A stretch of DNA of 64,000 nt, taken from contig NZ_QOKZ01000005.1 in NCBI RefSeq assembly GCF_003697785.1, positions 270,252 to 334,251 on the forward strand, written 5' to 3'. The position numbers and the translations under genes are program-made. Shown here piece after piece: positions 18,015 to 27,959 of the stretch (within the stretch, counting starts at the first letter, position 1; each line of letters begins with the position of its first letter). Origin of the DNA: Paracoccus alkanivorans. Lineage in GTDB: Bacteria > Pseudomonadota > Alphaproteobacteria > Rhodobacterales > Rhodobacteraceae. A model generated the notes under the pieces. The model did no database searches. It was given only the letters and a program-made list of their open reading frames with translations, and had not been told where the DNA came from.

Positions 18015-19277
18015 CTAGCGGGCACTGCCGTTTTCCAGTTGCTTGAGCCAGCCGATCACGCGTTTTCTTCCAGATGCCGTTCGTGATACTTCCCGTGATG
18101 TCTGGTCACCAAGAGCCGGGACGGTTTGGTCCAGCAGATCCCGGTAATGCCGGTCCAGGTATTCGGCGATGATCTGACGGGCGATCTCCGGTGGAATTTC
18201 ATCCCCGGGTTCCTCATGCGCGTCACGCTCAGCCATCATCTGCTCGACCGTCTGGATCGAGGTCAGCGGCTACCGCAGGAGCTTGCCCGCTGCCTTGGTG
18301 ACAAGCGCGATACCCAATTCGGCCCGGTTTGCGGAATTGACCTCCAGGATCAGACGCTTGCCTTTCAGCTCCAGGGTGCCCAACACTGTCGCTCCAGCCA
18401 TGTCGGTGATGAAGGTCAGGCCCTTCTTCCTGCCGCCCGTGGAGCGCTTGCGCTGCGGTGCCAGCCAGTTCCAGAATTTCTTTCCTTCCGGCGCGAAGGC
18501 CTTCACCTTGTTCAGCTTGGCGGCAATGTCTTTCTGCAGGACTCCTGCCGCCAATGGGAAGCACATCTCGTGGAACAGGATCGGATCACCGTCGCTGTTC
18601 AACATTTCCGGCGGTTCCGGATCGAGAGCCCGGTTCAGTTCCGTGAACAGCCAGGCCGCCGTGAAGATCGGCGCGCAGCGTCGCAGTTGCTCATGGCCCA
18701 GTTTCGGTTCAGCCTCACCTTGCAAACCGAGCGCATGTCGAATGCCATCGAACAGGAATTCCGATGCTTCCATGGAGAACGGCAATACGGCCCCGGACAT
18801 TACGTGATGATCTTCGACGGGCACCACCCGCACGGCGATCCGGTCCCACTGTTTGAGCGTGCGCGTTGACGACTTCTCGCGCACGGTGACCGGCTCCCCG
18901 TCCATCAGCAGATTGCGCAGCACCATGCTTTCGCCGGGTTTGACATCGCTGACCTCGTGTAGGCTGATCGCTGCGTCACGCAATCCGGCTATATAGGCCC
19001 GGCTGACAGAGTCCTTCTTCCGGGCGGGAGGTTCGAGAAAGTGATCGATGACGGTCTTCCCATCGTCACCATATCGTCGGGATATGAAATCCTCGAAGCC
19101 GCAGCCCCAGAGTGTCCCTGACCAGTGGTCGCCCAGGATATCCGCGAAATCCTCGATCTCGAACTCCTCCATCGGCGGCAGGAGGTGCTCATCCAGCACA
19201 TCCGCCAAGCGCACGCGCCAGAGATCGTCCTAGGTCACGAAGCGGATCAAGGGATCGAGGTCATGGCTGGCTTTCAT
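18015..19277 (-). pseudogene. DUF2384 (Xre/MbcA/ParS toxin-binding)-type protein interrupted by amber codons
   Basis: One continuous reading frame of about 420 codons cut by two in-frame TAG codons, at 19230-19232 and 18270-18272. The pieces are MKASHDLDPLIRFVT, then a 314-residue block (LADVLDEHLLPPMEEF, DHWSGTLWGCGFEDFI, SVSRAYIAGLRDAAISLHEV, TRTLKQWDRIAVRVVP, AGATVLGTLELKGKRLILEV), then a 74-residue tail. The tail (EYLDRHYRDLLDQTVPALGD, REVSRTASGRKRVIGWLKQL) looks like the DUF2384 antitoxin-type domain. The terminal stop is TAG too. Coding character is kept on both sides of each stop, so the mutations are recent or are read through. The function is unknown. Confidence 0.6.
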
Positions 19278-19470
19278 GGGCTGCGATTCTTCCGTGCGGT
19301 GTTGCAAGCCGTGCCTAAACGAGAATCAGGAAACGCGCCAGAAATGTCGGTGAAGCCAGCACGCTGACGGTCAGCACATTGCTTTCGTGGTCCATGACAG
19401 CAAGGGCGCTCACTTGAATTGATGCTTCAGACGGCACATATTGATGCTGAAACTGATGCAGGATTTTGCC

Positions 19471-19671
19471 ATGCGCACAACCGTAACCATTGACGATGAC
19501 CTCTTCGAACGGGCAGTCGCGCTCTCAGATGCTGGCCTGGAGAAACCGTCGGACATCTTCAAGGAAGCCATGACCACCTTTGTCCGGGTCCAATCGGCAC
19601 GGCGTCTTGCCGCATTGGGTGGGGCGGCACCCGACATGGCAGATATCCCGCGGCGGTCTGCCCCTGCATGA
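19471..19671 (+). CDS. vapB: VapB-type antitoxin
   Basis: 66 residues with the short ribbon-helix-helix start RTTVTIDDDLFERAVALSD that binds operator DNA, then a linker and toxin-binding tail (VRVQSARRLAALGG). The start at 19471 is chosen because the VapB family begins MRTTVTID and an AGGA lies about 8 bases upstream. Its stop overlaps the vapC ATG (ATGA at 19668). It should inhibit VapC and autorepress the pair. Confidence 0.88.
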   Translation: MRTTVTIDDDLFERAVALSDAGLEKPSDIFKEAMTTFVRVQSARRLAALGGAAPDMADIPRRSAPA

Positions 19672-20048
19672 ATATCCTGGTCGATACCTCGGTTTGGGTT
19701 CAGCATTTCAGACAACGCGATGATCACCTCGTCCAGCTTCTCGAAACGGACCGGGTCCTGATCCACCCGTTGATCGTGGCGGAGCTTGCCTGCGGAACCC
19801 CGCCTGAACCGCGTGAACGGACCCTGTCGAGCCTGAGGAATCTTCGCAAGTGCAATCAGGCAACGCTGGATGAGACGATGACCTTCATCGAACGGGAAAG
19901 ACTGTTCGGTCGGGGATGCGGTCTGGTCGATCTTGTGTTGCTTGCTTCAACCCTGATCACAGAGGGAACGCGGCTCTGGACCCTGGACAAGCGCCTTGCT
20001 AGCTTGGCGAACCGTTTCAATGTCGGATATCCGGCAGAGCATTCCTGA
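19668..20048 (+). CDS. vapC: VapC-type PIN-domain ribonuclease toxin
   Basis: 126-residue PIN-domain toxin. Acidic metal-binding residues are present: Asp6 in NILVDTSVWV, Glu in IVAELACGTP near residue 40, and Asp in GLVDLVLLAS and WTLDKRL near the C-terminus. VapC proteins cleave tRNA or rRNA loops; the target cannot be predicted here. Overlap with vapB ensures coupled synthesis. Both genes look intact, unlike much of this region. Confidence 0.9.
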   Translation: MNILVDTSVWVQHFRQRDDHLVQLLETDRVLIHPLIVAELACGTPPEPRERTLSSLRNLRKCNQATLDETMTFIERERLFGRGCGLVDLVLLASTLITEGTRLWTLDKRLASLANRFNVGYPAEHS

Positions 20049-20423
20049 CGACAGAGCAACTTGCAGGATTTTTCCACCGTCCCGACGGGGGGTGATGCAG
20101 AGATTTCGCCATCGCCGAATCGAACGGCGTGGGGTCTGCGTGGATCGGCTGGCGCGGTGCCTAATAACTGTTCAAAGTGTTACCTCCCTTGCCTCAGTTC
20201 TCCTTACACACTCTCACCTGCTTCACATCCTCCCCTATACGCTCTCATGAGTTCCAGACACACCGGAAGCCCTTCTCTCAACCACTCACCGAACCAGAAG
20301 TAGCCAACGAAACCAGCCCGCACCTCTCACGATCCCCAAGGTGCCCGAGCGCGAGCGCGACCGTCTTGTTCAACGCCCCATACGCCACGAGATCACTGGC
20401 ACTTCCCTTTCCGACACATGACG
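20049..20423. other. Pyrimidine-rich stretch without a gene
   Basis: About 375 bp, strikingly C/T-rich on the plus strand around 20170-20330. It lies downstream of the broken Rep-like gene on the minus strand, where other genes of a small replicon would be expected. Frames there are short and interrupted. Confidence 0.4.
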
Positions 20424-21341
20424 TCACTTCTTCCTTCCCGGTATCTTCAGGTTCCACTTCAACACTCGTGCCCCAGCTTTCTTACCCGCCTCTCTCTCGG
20501 CTTCCATCGCCATCAATCCAACGATCCCGGTTCTGGCGAACGTCTTCACGCGCCAAATCTTACGTTCCGCTTTCACGGCATCAAGCCCGCTCTTACTCTC
20601 CTCCATATCCACCGGGAATGTCGGCAGCTTGAACTGGAAATACTTCCCCTGAAGCGTGGTGAACTTGAAGTCACGCAAATCCGGCAGTCTGTCCAAGCCG
20701 AGGCTATGCAATTCAATCCCTTTCAGCGTCACCTCGATCCTGACCCGCTTCCGGTGATCCTCCGAGACATCCGCTGTCCCTGCTTTCCGATTCTGCGTGT
20801 CAATCAGCTTGTCCATCAACCGGATCATGACGTCGTCTTTCTGCGCCCCCAGAAGCTTTGCCCGTGCCAGGTCACTCTGATCGTCAGGATAAGCATCCAC
20901 GCTGATTTCAGTCCCGGTGATCCTGGGTGGCTCTGTTATCCCGAAGGTCATCCCGAGCGCATCCGGCACCTGGAACACCGTTGCCAATGATGGCTCCTGC
21001 AACTTGATCGCGAACCTGTCGGTGACATTTCTATCCCCGGCGTCGACCGGCTTGACATATGGCTTCCTTCCCTAGATCTGCTCGATGACCGGCTGAACAT
21101 GCTGATACTGGGTGCCCCGATCAAATTTCACCTCAAACTCGATCCAGTCGATGACGGCGCGGAAACGATAGCCATTGAGGTCGAGCCGCGGTGCGAGACA
21201 GAACTTCCCGGTGAACCGTCTCTGCCGTTTGTCAAGGAGCCGGGCTTCGAATTCGAGATTGTAGGGATCGCAGGTGACCTTCCGGAACGGCAGCTGGGCA
21301 GTAGCGATCATATTCGCGGAGGTGCGGGGCGTTCCGGTCAA
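20424..21341 (-). pseudogene. Replication-protein-like gene of a small phage or plasmid, amber-interrupted
   Basis: A single frame of 305 codons from a TTG at 21341 (AGGA upstream) to TGA at 20424, cut by TAG at 21072-21074. Before the stop: FTGKFCLAPRLDLNGYRFRAV and IDWIEFEVKFDRGTQYQHVQ. After it: GRKPYVKPVDAGDRN, FAIKLQEPSLATVFQV, PPRITGTEISVDAYPDDQSD and RKRVRIEVTLKGIELHSLGL. The IEFEV and ISVDAYP strands recall Rep proteins of filamentous-phage-like elements, though I am not sure of the family. A related small-ORF remnant lies upstream at 21550-21575. Confidence 0.5.
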
Positions 21342-21484
21342 TCCGATTTCCTTTCGAACTCATGTTCCTGATGCGGCACGGTATAGGATGCGGTAGGTCT
21401 GTCGGACGAAAACCATCGCCTGGTCCTTGTCCCGGTGCCTGAAGAATCGCCATGGACGATCCGATACGTGATCCGCTCTGGCAA

Positions 21485-21573
21485 CCGGCAATAAGCGTCT
21501 CAGAGGGGCAGTCGATTGAGGTCGACCCGAAACCTTTCCAGAACGCACAACGCCGGTCTACGGGGCGTAATGC
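21485..21573. repeat. Left copy of ~90-bp repeat flanking the siderophore operon
   Basis: Aligns with 27960-28051 in the same direction: ccggcaataa, cagag-ggcagt, cacaacgccg-tctacgg and gcgtaatgcc are shared, about 70% overall by eye. On the minus strand it begins with codons for HYAP and a stop, the same end as the intact ORF at 28035-28298. It is therefore the 3' end and spacer of a second copy of that small gene. Confidence 0.65.
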
Positions 21574-21656
21574 CTACGAATTGCGGCAATCACGCACTTG
21601 ACAACAAATATCCTCCGTGAAATGCCGACAAAAATCATTGGTTATTCGGCAGGAAC

Positions 21657-22661
21657 ATGATTGAGATAATCCCATCGGACTTCTCGCGAATGGCGGCGAT
21701 GGTCGCTGTGATATTCTTGGCCGGTTCTTCATATGCGTTGAGCGGTGAAGACGAATTTCCCGTGACCATCGATCATGCCTTCGGTCAGACCGTCATCGAA
21801 ACCCGTCCGGAACGAGTGGCAACGGTTGCCTGGGCCAATCACGAGGTGCCTCTGGCACTTGGCGTGGTGCCGGTCGGCTTCGCGGCAGCAGGGTTTGGAG
21901 ATGAGGACGGTGATGGCTTGTTGCCTTGGGTAAAGGCCAGGCTGGACGAGTTGGATGCGGATACCCCGGCCCTGTTCGACGAGGGCGACGGCATCGATTT
22001 CGAAGCAGTCGCGGCGACTCAGCCCGATGTAATTCTCGCAGCCTATTCCGGGCTGAGCCAAAGCGATTACGATACGCTCAGCATGATCGCGCCGGTCGTG
22101 GCTTATCCCGACTCGCCATGGGCGACGGATTGGCGCGAAATGATCCGCATGAATGCGGCCGGTCTTGGCATGGCCAAAGAGGGGGAGGCGCTGATCGGCA
22201 GGTTGGAGGATGAAATCTCCGACGCAGCGGGCGAGTATCCCGAACTGACCGGCAAATCGGCAATGTTCATCACCCATCTGGACACGACCGATCTGAGCGT
22301 GATCCGGTTTTATTCCGCCAACGACGCGCGCGTGAAGTTCTTCCAGGAGCTCGGGCTGTCGCTTCCACAAAGCGTCCGGGACGCAACGAAAGAAGGCCAG
22401 TTCTCGGGCGAGGTCAGCGCCGAGTTGATCGACCGCTTCGAAGATGTCGACATCTTTGTTTCTTACGGCACGCAGGAATTGCTGGACCGGCTGAAGGCCG
22501 ATCCGCTGGTGGCGCGGATGCCAGCCGTTGCCGATGGCGCGGTGGTCCTGCTTGGCAACGACGCGGTGGGCACAGGCGCCAACCCCACACCGCTGTCGAT
22601 TTCCTGGGTGCTTGACGAATATGTCGCGATGCTGGCGGATGCCGCGCGCAAGAGCGAATGA
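21657..22661 (+). CDS. Iron-siderophore ABC transporter substrate-binding protein
   Basis: Periplasmic ferric-siderophore receptor of 334 residues. A signal-type hydrophobic segment spans residues 13-28 (AAMVAVIFLAGSSYALSG). The class III binding-protein pattern follows: TIDHAFGQTVIETRPERVATV, NHEVPLALGVVPVGFAAAGF, AVAATQPDVILAAYSGLS, and a long helix before the second lobe with FITHLDTTD and FVSYGTQELLDRL. The set resembles the enterobactin-type receptor FepB and iron(III) dicitrate-type FecB. Its stop overlaps the permease ATG, so the operon is tightly coupled. Confidence 0.88.
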   Translation: MIEIIPSDFSRMAAMVAVIFLAGSSYALSGEDEFPVTIDHAFGQTVIETRPERVATVAWANHEVPLALGVVPVGFAAAGFGDEDGDGLLPWVKARLDELDADTPALFDEGDGIDFEAVAATQPDVILAAYSGLSQSDYDTLSMIAPVVAYPDSPWATDWREMIRMNAAGLGMAKEGEALIGRLEDEISDAAGEYPELTGKSAMFITHLDTTDLSVIRFYSANDARVKFFQELGLSLPQSVRDATKEGQFSGEVSAELIDRFEDVDIFVSYGTQELLDRLKADPLVARMPAVADGAVVLLGNDAVGTGANPTPLSISWVLDEYVAMLADAARKSE

Positions 22662-23692
22662 CCGATACCGGCTACCCTTCTCTGCGGATCGCCGGACGAT
22701 ACCGGCTGCGGCGCGCCGCGATACTTCTGATCCTTGTGGCCGCTGTTGCGATCCTGTGCCTGATGTCAGTTGCAACCGGCACGCGGGAGGTGGGCTGGAG
22801 TGATCTTTTGGCGGCGTTGCAGGGGCATAACGACGATGTCGGGCAGGCGGCGGTCGCGATGCGCATTCCTCGCACCCTGCTGGCGGCGATGGCGGGGGCA
22901 GCGCTTGGTCTTGCCGGAGCGATCATGCAAGGCGTAACGCGCAATCCGCTTGCAGATCCGGGTATCCTCGGGGTGAATAACGGAGCAGCCATGGCCGTGG
23001 TCATCGGCATCGCATGGTTCCAGATGAGTTCCGCTGCCAGCTATGTCTTGGTCGCAATCCTTGGGGCGGGCCTCACTTCCGTCTTTGTATATGCCATCGG
23101 CTCGCTCGGGCGCGGCGGGGCAACGCCGTTGAAGCTGGCATTGGCCGGGGCGGCAACCTCGGTAGCGTTCTCGTCCCTGACCATCGCGGTGGTGTTGCCA
23201 CGCAACGATATCGCGGGCGGCGTAAGATCGTGGCAGATCGGCGGCGTCGGGGGTGCAACCTTCGACCGGATCGAGATGATCCTGCCGGCGATGCTGGTGG
23301 GCTTCCTGGTCGCCATGCTTTCTGCCCGGAAACTGAACCTGCTTGCCCTGGGTGACGAGGTTGCTGCGGGGCTGGGTGAAAAGGTCGCTCTGGCGCGCGG
23401 CGTGGCGGCACTCTCCGCGGTCATGTTGTGCGGAGCGGCAACGGCGGTTTGCGGTCCCATCGGTTTCGTCGGGCTGGTCGTGCCGCATATCTGCCGTCTC
23501 CTGTTCGGTGTCGATCACCGCTGGCTGTTGCCATGCTCGGCGCTCGGAGGGGCGGCACTGCTGATCCTGGCCGATGTGACCGGCCGCCTGATCGCCCGAC
23601 CGAGCGAGTTGGATGTCGGGATTGTCACCGCTTTCGTCGGCGCGCCTTTCTTTATCTGGATCGTTCGTCGGCAGCGGGTGCGTGAACTGTGA
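22658..23692 (+). CDS. FecCD-family iron-siderophore permease, first subunit
   Basis: 344 residues with about nine to ten membrane helices, the FecCD fold. Typical landmarks are RIPRTLLAAMAGAALGLAG, IMQGVTRNPLADPGILGVNNGAA, and the C-terminal CGPIGFVGLVVPHICRLLFG. It overlaps the binding-protein gene by 4 bp and the next permease by 4 bp (ATGA/GTGA-type junctions). It should form a heterodimeric channel with the next gene product. Confidence 0.92.
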   Translation: MTDTGYPSLRIAGRYRLRRAAILLILVAAVAILCLMSVATGTREVGWSDLLAALQGHNDDVGQAAVAMRIPRTLLAAMAGAALGLAGAIMQGVTRNPLADPGILGVNNGAAMAVVIGIAWFQMSSAASYVLVAILGAGLTSVFVYAIGSLGRGGATPLKLALAGAATSVAFSSLTIAVVLPRNDIAGGVRSWQIGGVGGATFDRIEMILPAMLVGFLVAMLSARKLNLLALGDEVAAGLGEKVALARGVAALSAVMLCGAATAVCGPIGFVGLVVPHICRLLFGVDHRWLLPCSALGGAALLILADVTGRLIARPSELDVGIVTAFVGAPFFIWIVRRQRVREL

Positions 23693-24729
23693 CCGATTCC
23701 GTCTCGCCCCTTGAAGCTCTCGTGACGGGTCGGCTCCGCCGGATACGGCGGCTCAGGTCGGTAATCCTGAGCTTGTTGGCCGCTGTAACCGCATTCTTTG
23801 CGCTGACCCTCATGCTGGGGCAAAGTTTCACTCCACCGGGCGATGTCCTCCAGGTCCTTCTGGGGCAGGATGTGCCCGGCGCAAGCTTCACCGTCGGGCA
23901 ATTGCGGTTGCCGCGTGCGGTCATCTCGGTATTGGCGGGGATCTCCTTTGGATTGGGGGGTGTCGCCTTCCAGATCCTGCTGCGCAATCCCCTGGCCAGC
24001 CCCGACATCATCGGCGTCAGTGCCGGGGCCAGCGCAGCGGCGGTATTCGGGATCGTGTTCCTGTCACTCGACGGAGCCGCGGTTTCCGGGCTGGCCATCA
24101 TCGCGGGACTGGGAGTGGCGCTGCTGATCTATGTCCTGTCCTTCAAGGGAGGCGTGTCCGGATCGAGGCTAATCCTTATCGGCATCGGCGTGTCGGCCAT
24201 GATCGACAGTTTCATCGCCTATGCACTGGCACGCGCGCCCTCGTGGGATCTGCAAGAGGCCATGCGCTGGCTGAGCGGCAGTGTGAACGGCGCAAGACTG
24301 GAACAGGCGGCACCGCTGTTGATCTCGTTGCTGGTATTCGGCGGGTTGTTGCTCGGCCGCCGCCGCGACCTGGAGGCGCTGCGGATGGGCGATGATCTGG
24401 CCGCGGCACTGGGCGTGCGGGTTGGCCTTACGCGGTTGCTGGTGATCTTCAGTGCGGTCGGAATGATCGCGGTTGCGACCGCAACCACCGGTCCTATAGC
24501 ATTTGTCGCGTTTCTGTCAGGGCCGATTGCCGCACGGATCGTCGGACCGAATGGCTCGATCCTGCTCCCTTCGGCGCTGGTCGGGGCGTCGCTGGTTCTG
24601 ATCGGCGATTACATGGGCCAGTTCGTCCTTTCCAGCCGTTACCCCGTTGGTGTCGTGACGGGGGCATTGGGCGCGCCGTTCCTGATCTATCTCATCATTC
24701 GTGCGAACCGGACAGGAAGCTCGCTATGA
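23689..24729 (+). CDS. FecCD-family iron-siderophore permease, second subunit
   Basis: 346 residues with the same fold as the gene before it. LRLPRAVISVLAGISFGLGG, FQILLRNPLASPDIIGVSAGAS and TGPIAFVAFLSGPIAARIVG are the equivalents of the first subunit's motifs. The start is a GTG immediately overlapping the upstream stop. Two distinct permeases match the FepD/FepG layout of catecholate-siderophore uptake. Confidence 0.92.
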   Translation: MTDSVSPLEALVTGRLRRIRRLRSVILSLLAAVTAFFALTLMLGQSFTPPGDVLQVLLGQDVPGASFTVGQLRLPRAVISVLAGISFGLGGVAFQILLRNPLASPDIIGVSAGASAAAVFGIVFLSLDGAAVSGLAIIAGLGVALLIYVLSFKGGVSGSRLILIGIGVSAMIDSFIAYALARAPSWDLQEAMRWLSGSVNGARLEQAAPLLISLLVFGGLLLGRRRDLEALRMGDDLAAALGVRVGLTRLLVIFSAVGMIAVATATTGPIAFVAFLSGPIAARIVGPNGSILLPSALVGASLVLIGDYMGQFVLSSRYPVGVVTGALGAPFLIYLIIRANRTGSSL

Positions 24730-25544
24730 CCGTCGATCACCAGTTGCTTATCCGGGAACTTTCGGCAGGCTATGGCGACAGGCCGATCCTCGAGGGGCTG
24801 GATCTGGAGCTGATATCGGGCCGGATCACCGCTATCGTGGGCGCCAATGCCTGCGGAAAATCGACCCTGCTGCGGGTCATGTCGCGGCTTCTTTCTCCTT
24901 CTCAGGGCAGTGTGACGCTGGACGGCAAATCCATTCACCGCATGCCGACCCGCGACCTGGCGCGGATCATGGGCCTGCTGCCCCAGTCACCGATCGCTCC
25001 CGAGGGGATCACCGTCGCCGATCTTGTCAGCCGTGGTCGGCATCCCCATCACGGCCTGATCTCGCGCTGGAGCCGACAGGACGACGAGGCCGTGGCAGCT
25101 GCGCTGGAAGCCACGAAAATCACCGGGCTTGCCGATCGCACCGTGGACGAGCTGTCCGGCGGTCAAAGGCAGCGCGTCTGGATCGCGATGACGCTGGCCC
25201 AGCAAACCGACCTGCTCTTGCTTGACGAGCCGACGACCTTCCTGGACGTCGCGCATCAGGTCGAGCTTCTGGACCTGCTCTGCGATCTGAACGCACAGCG
25301 TGGCACAACCATCGCGATGGTCCTGCACGATCTTAATCTTGCTGCGCGCTATGCCGATCATCTGGTCGCAATGTCCGGGGGAAAGCTGCATGCGCAGGGC
25401 AGTCCGGCGACAGTACTGACCGAGGAGAATATCCGCCAGGTTTTCGGACTTGTCAGCCGGGTCACTATCGACCCGGTATCGGGCAGACCGATGATGCTTC
25501 CCATCGGGCGGCACAGGGTCTCGGCTTCTACGGCTGCCGAATAG
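24726..25544 (+). CDS. Iron-siderophore ABC transporter ATP-binding protein
   Basis: ATPase of 272 residues that energises the FecCD channel. Walker A is GANACGKSTLLR, the Q-loop is in LLPQSPIAPEGITV, the signature is ELSGGQRQRVWIAMTLAQ, Walker B is LLLLDEPTTFLD, and the switch His is in VLHDLNLAARYAD. It overlaps the second permease by 4 bp. It is a FepC/FecE-class protein; the specific siderophore is not predictable from it. Confidence 0.94.
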   Translation: MTVDHQLLIRELSAGYGDRPILEGLDLELISGRITAIVGANACGKSTLLRVMSRLLSPSQGSVTLDGKSIHRMPTRDLARIMGLLPQSPIAPEGITVADLVSRGRHPHHGLISRWSRQDDEAVAAALEATKITGLADRTVDELSGGQRQRVWIAMTLAQQTDLLLLDEPTTFLDVAHQVELLDLLCDLNAQRGTTIAMVLHDLNLAARYADHLVAMSGGKLHAQGSPATVLTEENIRQVFGLVSRVTIDPVSGRPMMLPIGRHRVSASTAAE

Positions 25545-25674
25545 TCGAGCGATACTGTCGCCTTTGTGCAACTTTAATCGCGTCCAAGCGTCGCGCCCGA
25601 TGGCGGAGGTTGCATCCCGGAAACGTGATCGCTACTGCGGAACAAAATCCGATTAAAATAATAAGGTTTCGCTC

Positions 25675-27834
25675 ATGGCTCCTCACGCTGCCGCCGGCAA
25701 AATTCGGCCTCGACTCCGCACCCTCCTGACCTGTTTCACCGCGCTGTCCACGGTGCCCTTCTGTGCCGCCGCACAAGATGCTTTGGCACAGAGCAGCGGC
25801 ACGCGTATTTCGCCGGTCTTCCGACTTCCCGAGATCACGCTGGAGGCAACGGGTGTCGGGGGTGATGACGACGCGAATTCCATCGTCGCGCATGAATTGT
25901 GGGTCGGCGGCAAGGTTGCGACCAGCCTTCTGGATACCCCGGCCTCCGTTTCGGTGATCACGCAAAAGGAAATCGAACGCCGTGACGCGCAGACCGTGGA
26001 AGACGTGCTGCAATATTCCGCTGGCACCATCAGCGACTTCTACGGCACCGACGACCGCAACGATTATTTTCAGATCCGCGGTTTTCAGGCATCGACCTAT
26101 CGCGACGGAATTACCCTGGGCTCGATGCGCGGCATCCGTGAAGAGCCGCTGGCCTATGAGCGGGTCGAGGTCATTCGCGGCGCCAACTCTACACTGTTCG
26201 GCATCGCAGATCCGGGTGGTTCGATCAATTTCGTGACCAAGCGCCCCCGCGCCGAGCGGTTCTCGGAGGTCTTTGCCACGGCCGGTTCCCATAACCGCAA
26301 GGAGGTCGGCTTCGATTTCGGCGATACGCTTACGCCGGGCTCCACCCTGTCCTATCGCTTTACCGGCAAGCTCCAGGACAGCGAACGGGAATACGATCAT
26401 TCGCAGGACGACGAGAAGTTCCTGATGGGCGGCCTGACCTGGCAGCCGAGCGACGCCACCTCACTGAGCCTTGTCGCCGATTACCTGGAGCGCGAGGCGA
26501 CACCGAACAGCGGCGGCTATCCGCGCCACGGCGACTATGACCGGGACCTGTTCCTGGGCGAACCGGATTTCAACTATCTGAATGTCGAGCGCAAATCAGT
26601 CAGCCTGATCGCCGAGCATGATTTCGGCGGCGGCCTGACTTTCCGTTCCAACCTGCGCTACAGCCGGACGGCGGACGATTACGGCTATGTCTATATAAGT
26701 GGAGACGACGGTGAGTTCCCCGTTCCGCGCGATTATATCGCCTCGGACAGCGAGGCCGACGAGATCACCGGCGATGCGATCCTGCAATATGACCGTAGCT
26801 TCGGGCAGGTCGACAGCAGCACCCTGGTGGGGATCGAATACCGCGACGTGTCCTCGGAACAGTCGTCCTACTTTGCCGGGGCAGCCCCGATAGATCCGCG
26901 CAACCCGGTTCATACCGGAGCCCCGGAAAGTCTCAGCCAATATCGGAATCTTCAGCGCGACAGCACAACGAAGGCCGTTTTCCTGCAACAGAACCTGTCC
27001 TTTAACGACAGGATCATCGCGACGCTAGGTGCCCGGCATGATTGGCTGGATATCCGTGAAAACGACCGGCTCAACGAGGTGATCTCCGAGGATGAATTCT
27101 CGGAAACCTCCATCCGCGGCGCCCTGACCTACAAGGTGACGGATGAGATTTCGACTTATGTGAGCTATGCCGAATCCGTGGCTCCTCCCTTGCTTGGAGT
27201 CGAGCCCGAGCGCGGCGAGCAATACGAAATCGGCGTCAAATACGAACCCGCCGGCACCAACGCGCTGATCAGTGCAGCGATCTACGATCTCAGCAAGACC
27301 AACATCACTGTCGTTGATCTTGATACGAACGAACGTTCGCTGGTCGGCAAAGTCCGCGTCCGTGGCTTGGATATCGAGGCCAAGGCGGAAATCCGGGATA
27401 ATATCAGCCTGACGGCATCCTATTCATATGCGAGTTCCAAAGTGGTGCGTTCGAATCCGGTGCGCCGCATCGATGACGCCGGAAACCCCATACAAATCGA
27501 TGTCGTCGGCAACGAGATGGAGACGGTTCCCAATCACATGGCCTCGCTCTGGCTGGACTATACGCTGCTAGGCGCGGGCAATCGCGGCGACATGACATTC
27601 GGCCTGGGCGCGCGTTACGTCGGCTCCTATTATTTTGCCACGACCAACGATACCGGCAAGAGCGACGCGACCATTCTTCTGGACGCCGCTTATAGCTACG
27701 ACCTGTCGCAAGACACCGAATTGTCGGTCAACATCCACAATCTGCTGGACGAACAGCATGTGGTCGGCCGTGGTTCTGCGGATTATTACAATCCCGGCAG
27801 GTCGGTTTCGGCGACACTGCGGCATCGCTGGTAA
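25675..27834 (+). CDS. TonB-dependent siderophore receptor
   Basis: Outer-membrane receptor of 719 residues. An N-terminal signal is followed by the TonB-dependent plug: VTQKEIERRDAQTVEDVLQY, GFQASTYRDGITLGS and VEVIRGANSTLFGIADPGGSI. The barrel then shows paired strands ending in the aromatic C-terminus SVSATLRHRW with the final Trp needed for barrel assembly. The overall plan is the ferrichrome/ferrioxamine-type siderophore receptor family (TIGR01783-like). It sits 130 bp after the ATPase gene, so it may have its own promoter, probably iron-controlled. No clear Fur or Irr box was found by eye. Confidence 0.92.
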   Translation: MAPHAAAGKIRPRLRTLLTCFTALSTVPFCAAAQDALAQSSGTRISPVFRLPEITLEATGVGGDDDANSIVAHELWVGGKVATSLLDTPASVSVITQKEIERRDAQTVEDVLQYSAGTISDFYGTDDRNDYFQIRGFQASTYRDGITLGSMRGIREEPLAYERVEVIRGANSTLFGIADPGGSINFVTKRPRAERFSEVFATAGSHNRKEVGFDFGDTLTPGSTLSYRFTGKLQDSEREYDHSQDDEKFLMGGLTWQPSDATSLSLVADYLEREATPNSGGYPRHGDYDRDLFLGEPDFNYLNVERKSVSLIAEHDFGGGLTFRSNLRYSRTADDYGYVYISGDDGEFPVPRDYIASDSEADEITGDAILQYDRSFGQVDSSTLVGIEYRDVSSEQSSYFAGAAPIDPRNPVHTGAPESLSQYRNLQRDSTTKAVFLQQNLSFNDRIIATLGARHDWLDIRENDRLNEVISEDEFSETSIRGALTYKVTDEISTYVSYAESVAPPLLGVEPERGEQYEIGVKYEPAGTNALISAAIYDLSKTNITVVDLDTNERSLVGKVRVRGLDIEAKAEIRDNISLTASYSYASSKVVRSNPVRRIDDAGNPIQIDVVGNEMETVPNHMASLWLDYTLLGAGNRGDMTFGLGARYVGSYYFATTNDTGKSDATILLDAAYSYDLSQDTELSVNIHNLLDEQHVVGRGSADYYNPGRSVSATLRHRW

Positions 27835-27844
27835 GCGGGGCCCG

Positions 27845-27872
27845 CTTCGGCAGACGAAGCCGTCTGCCGAAG
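27845..27872 (+). terminator. Hairpin after the siderophore receptor gene
   Basis: Perfect 12-bp stem CTTCGGCAGACG / CGTCTGCCGAAG with a 4-base AAGC loop, 10 bp after the receptor stop. No strong T-run follows (tcacatc), so it may stabilise the mRNA or act as a weak terminator. Confidence 0.6.
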
Positions 27873-27959
27873 TCACATCACGACTCCGGATGGTAGGTCA
27901 ATTGATTGAGCGATGTTGTCGATGATCAGCCGCAGCGCTTCGGCTGCCCTTCAGGATAG

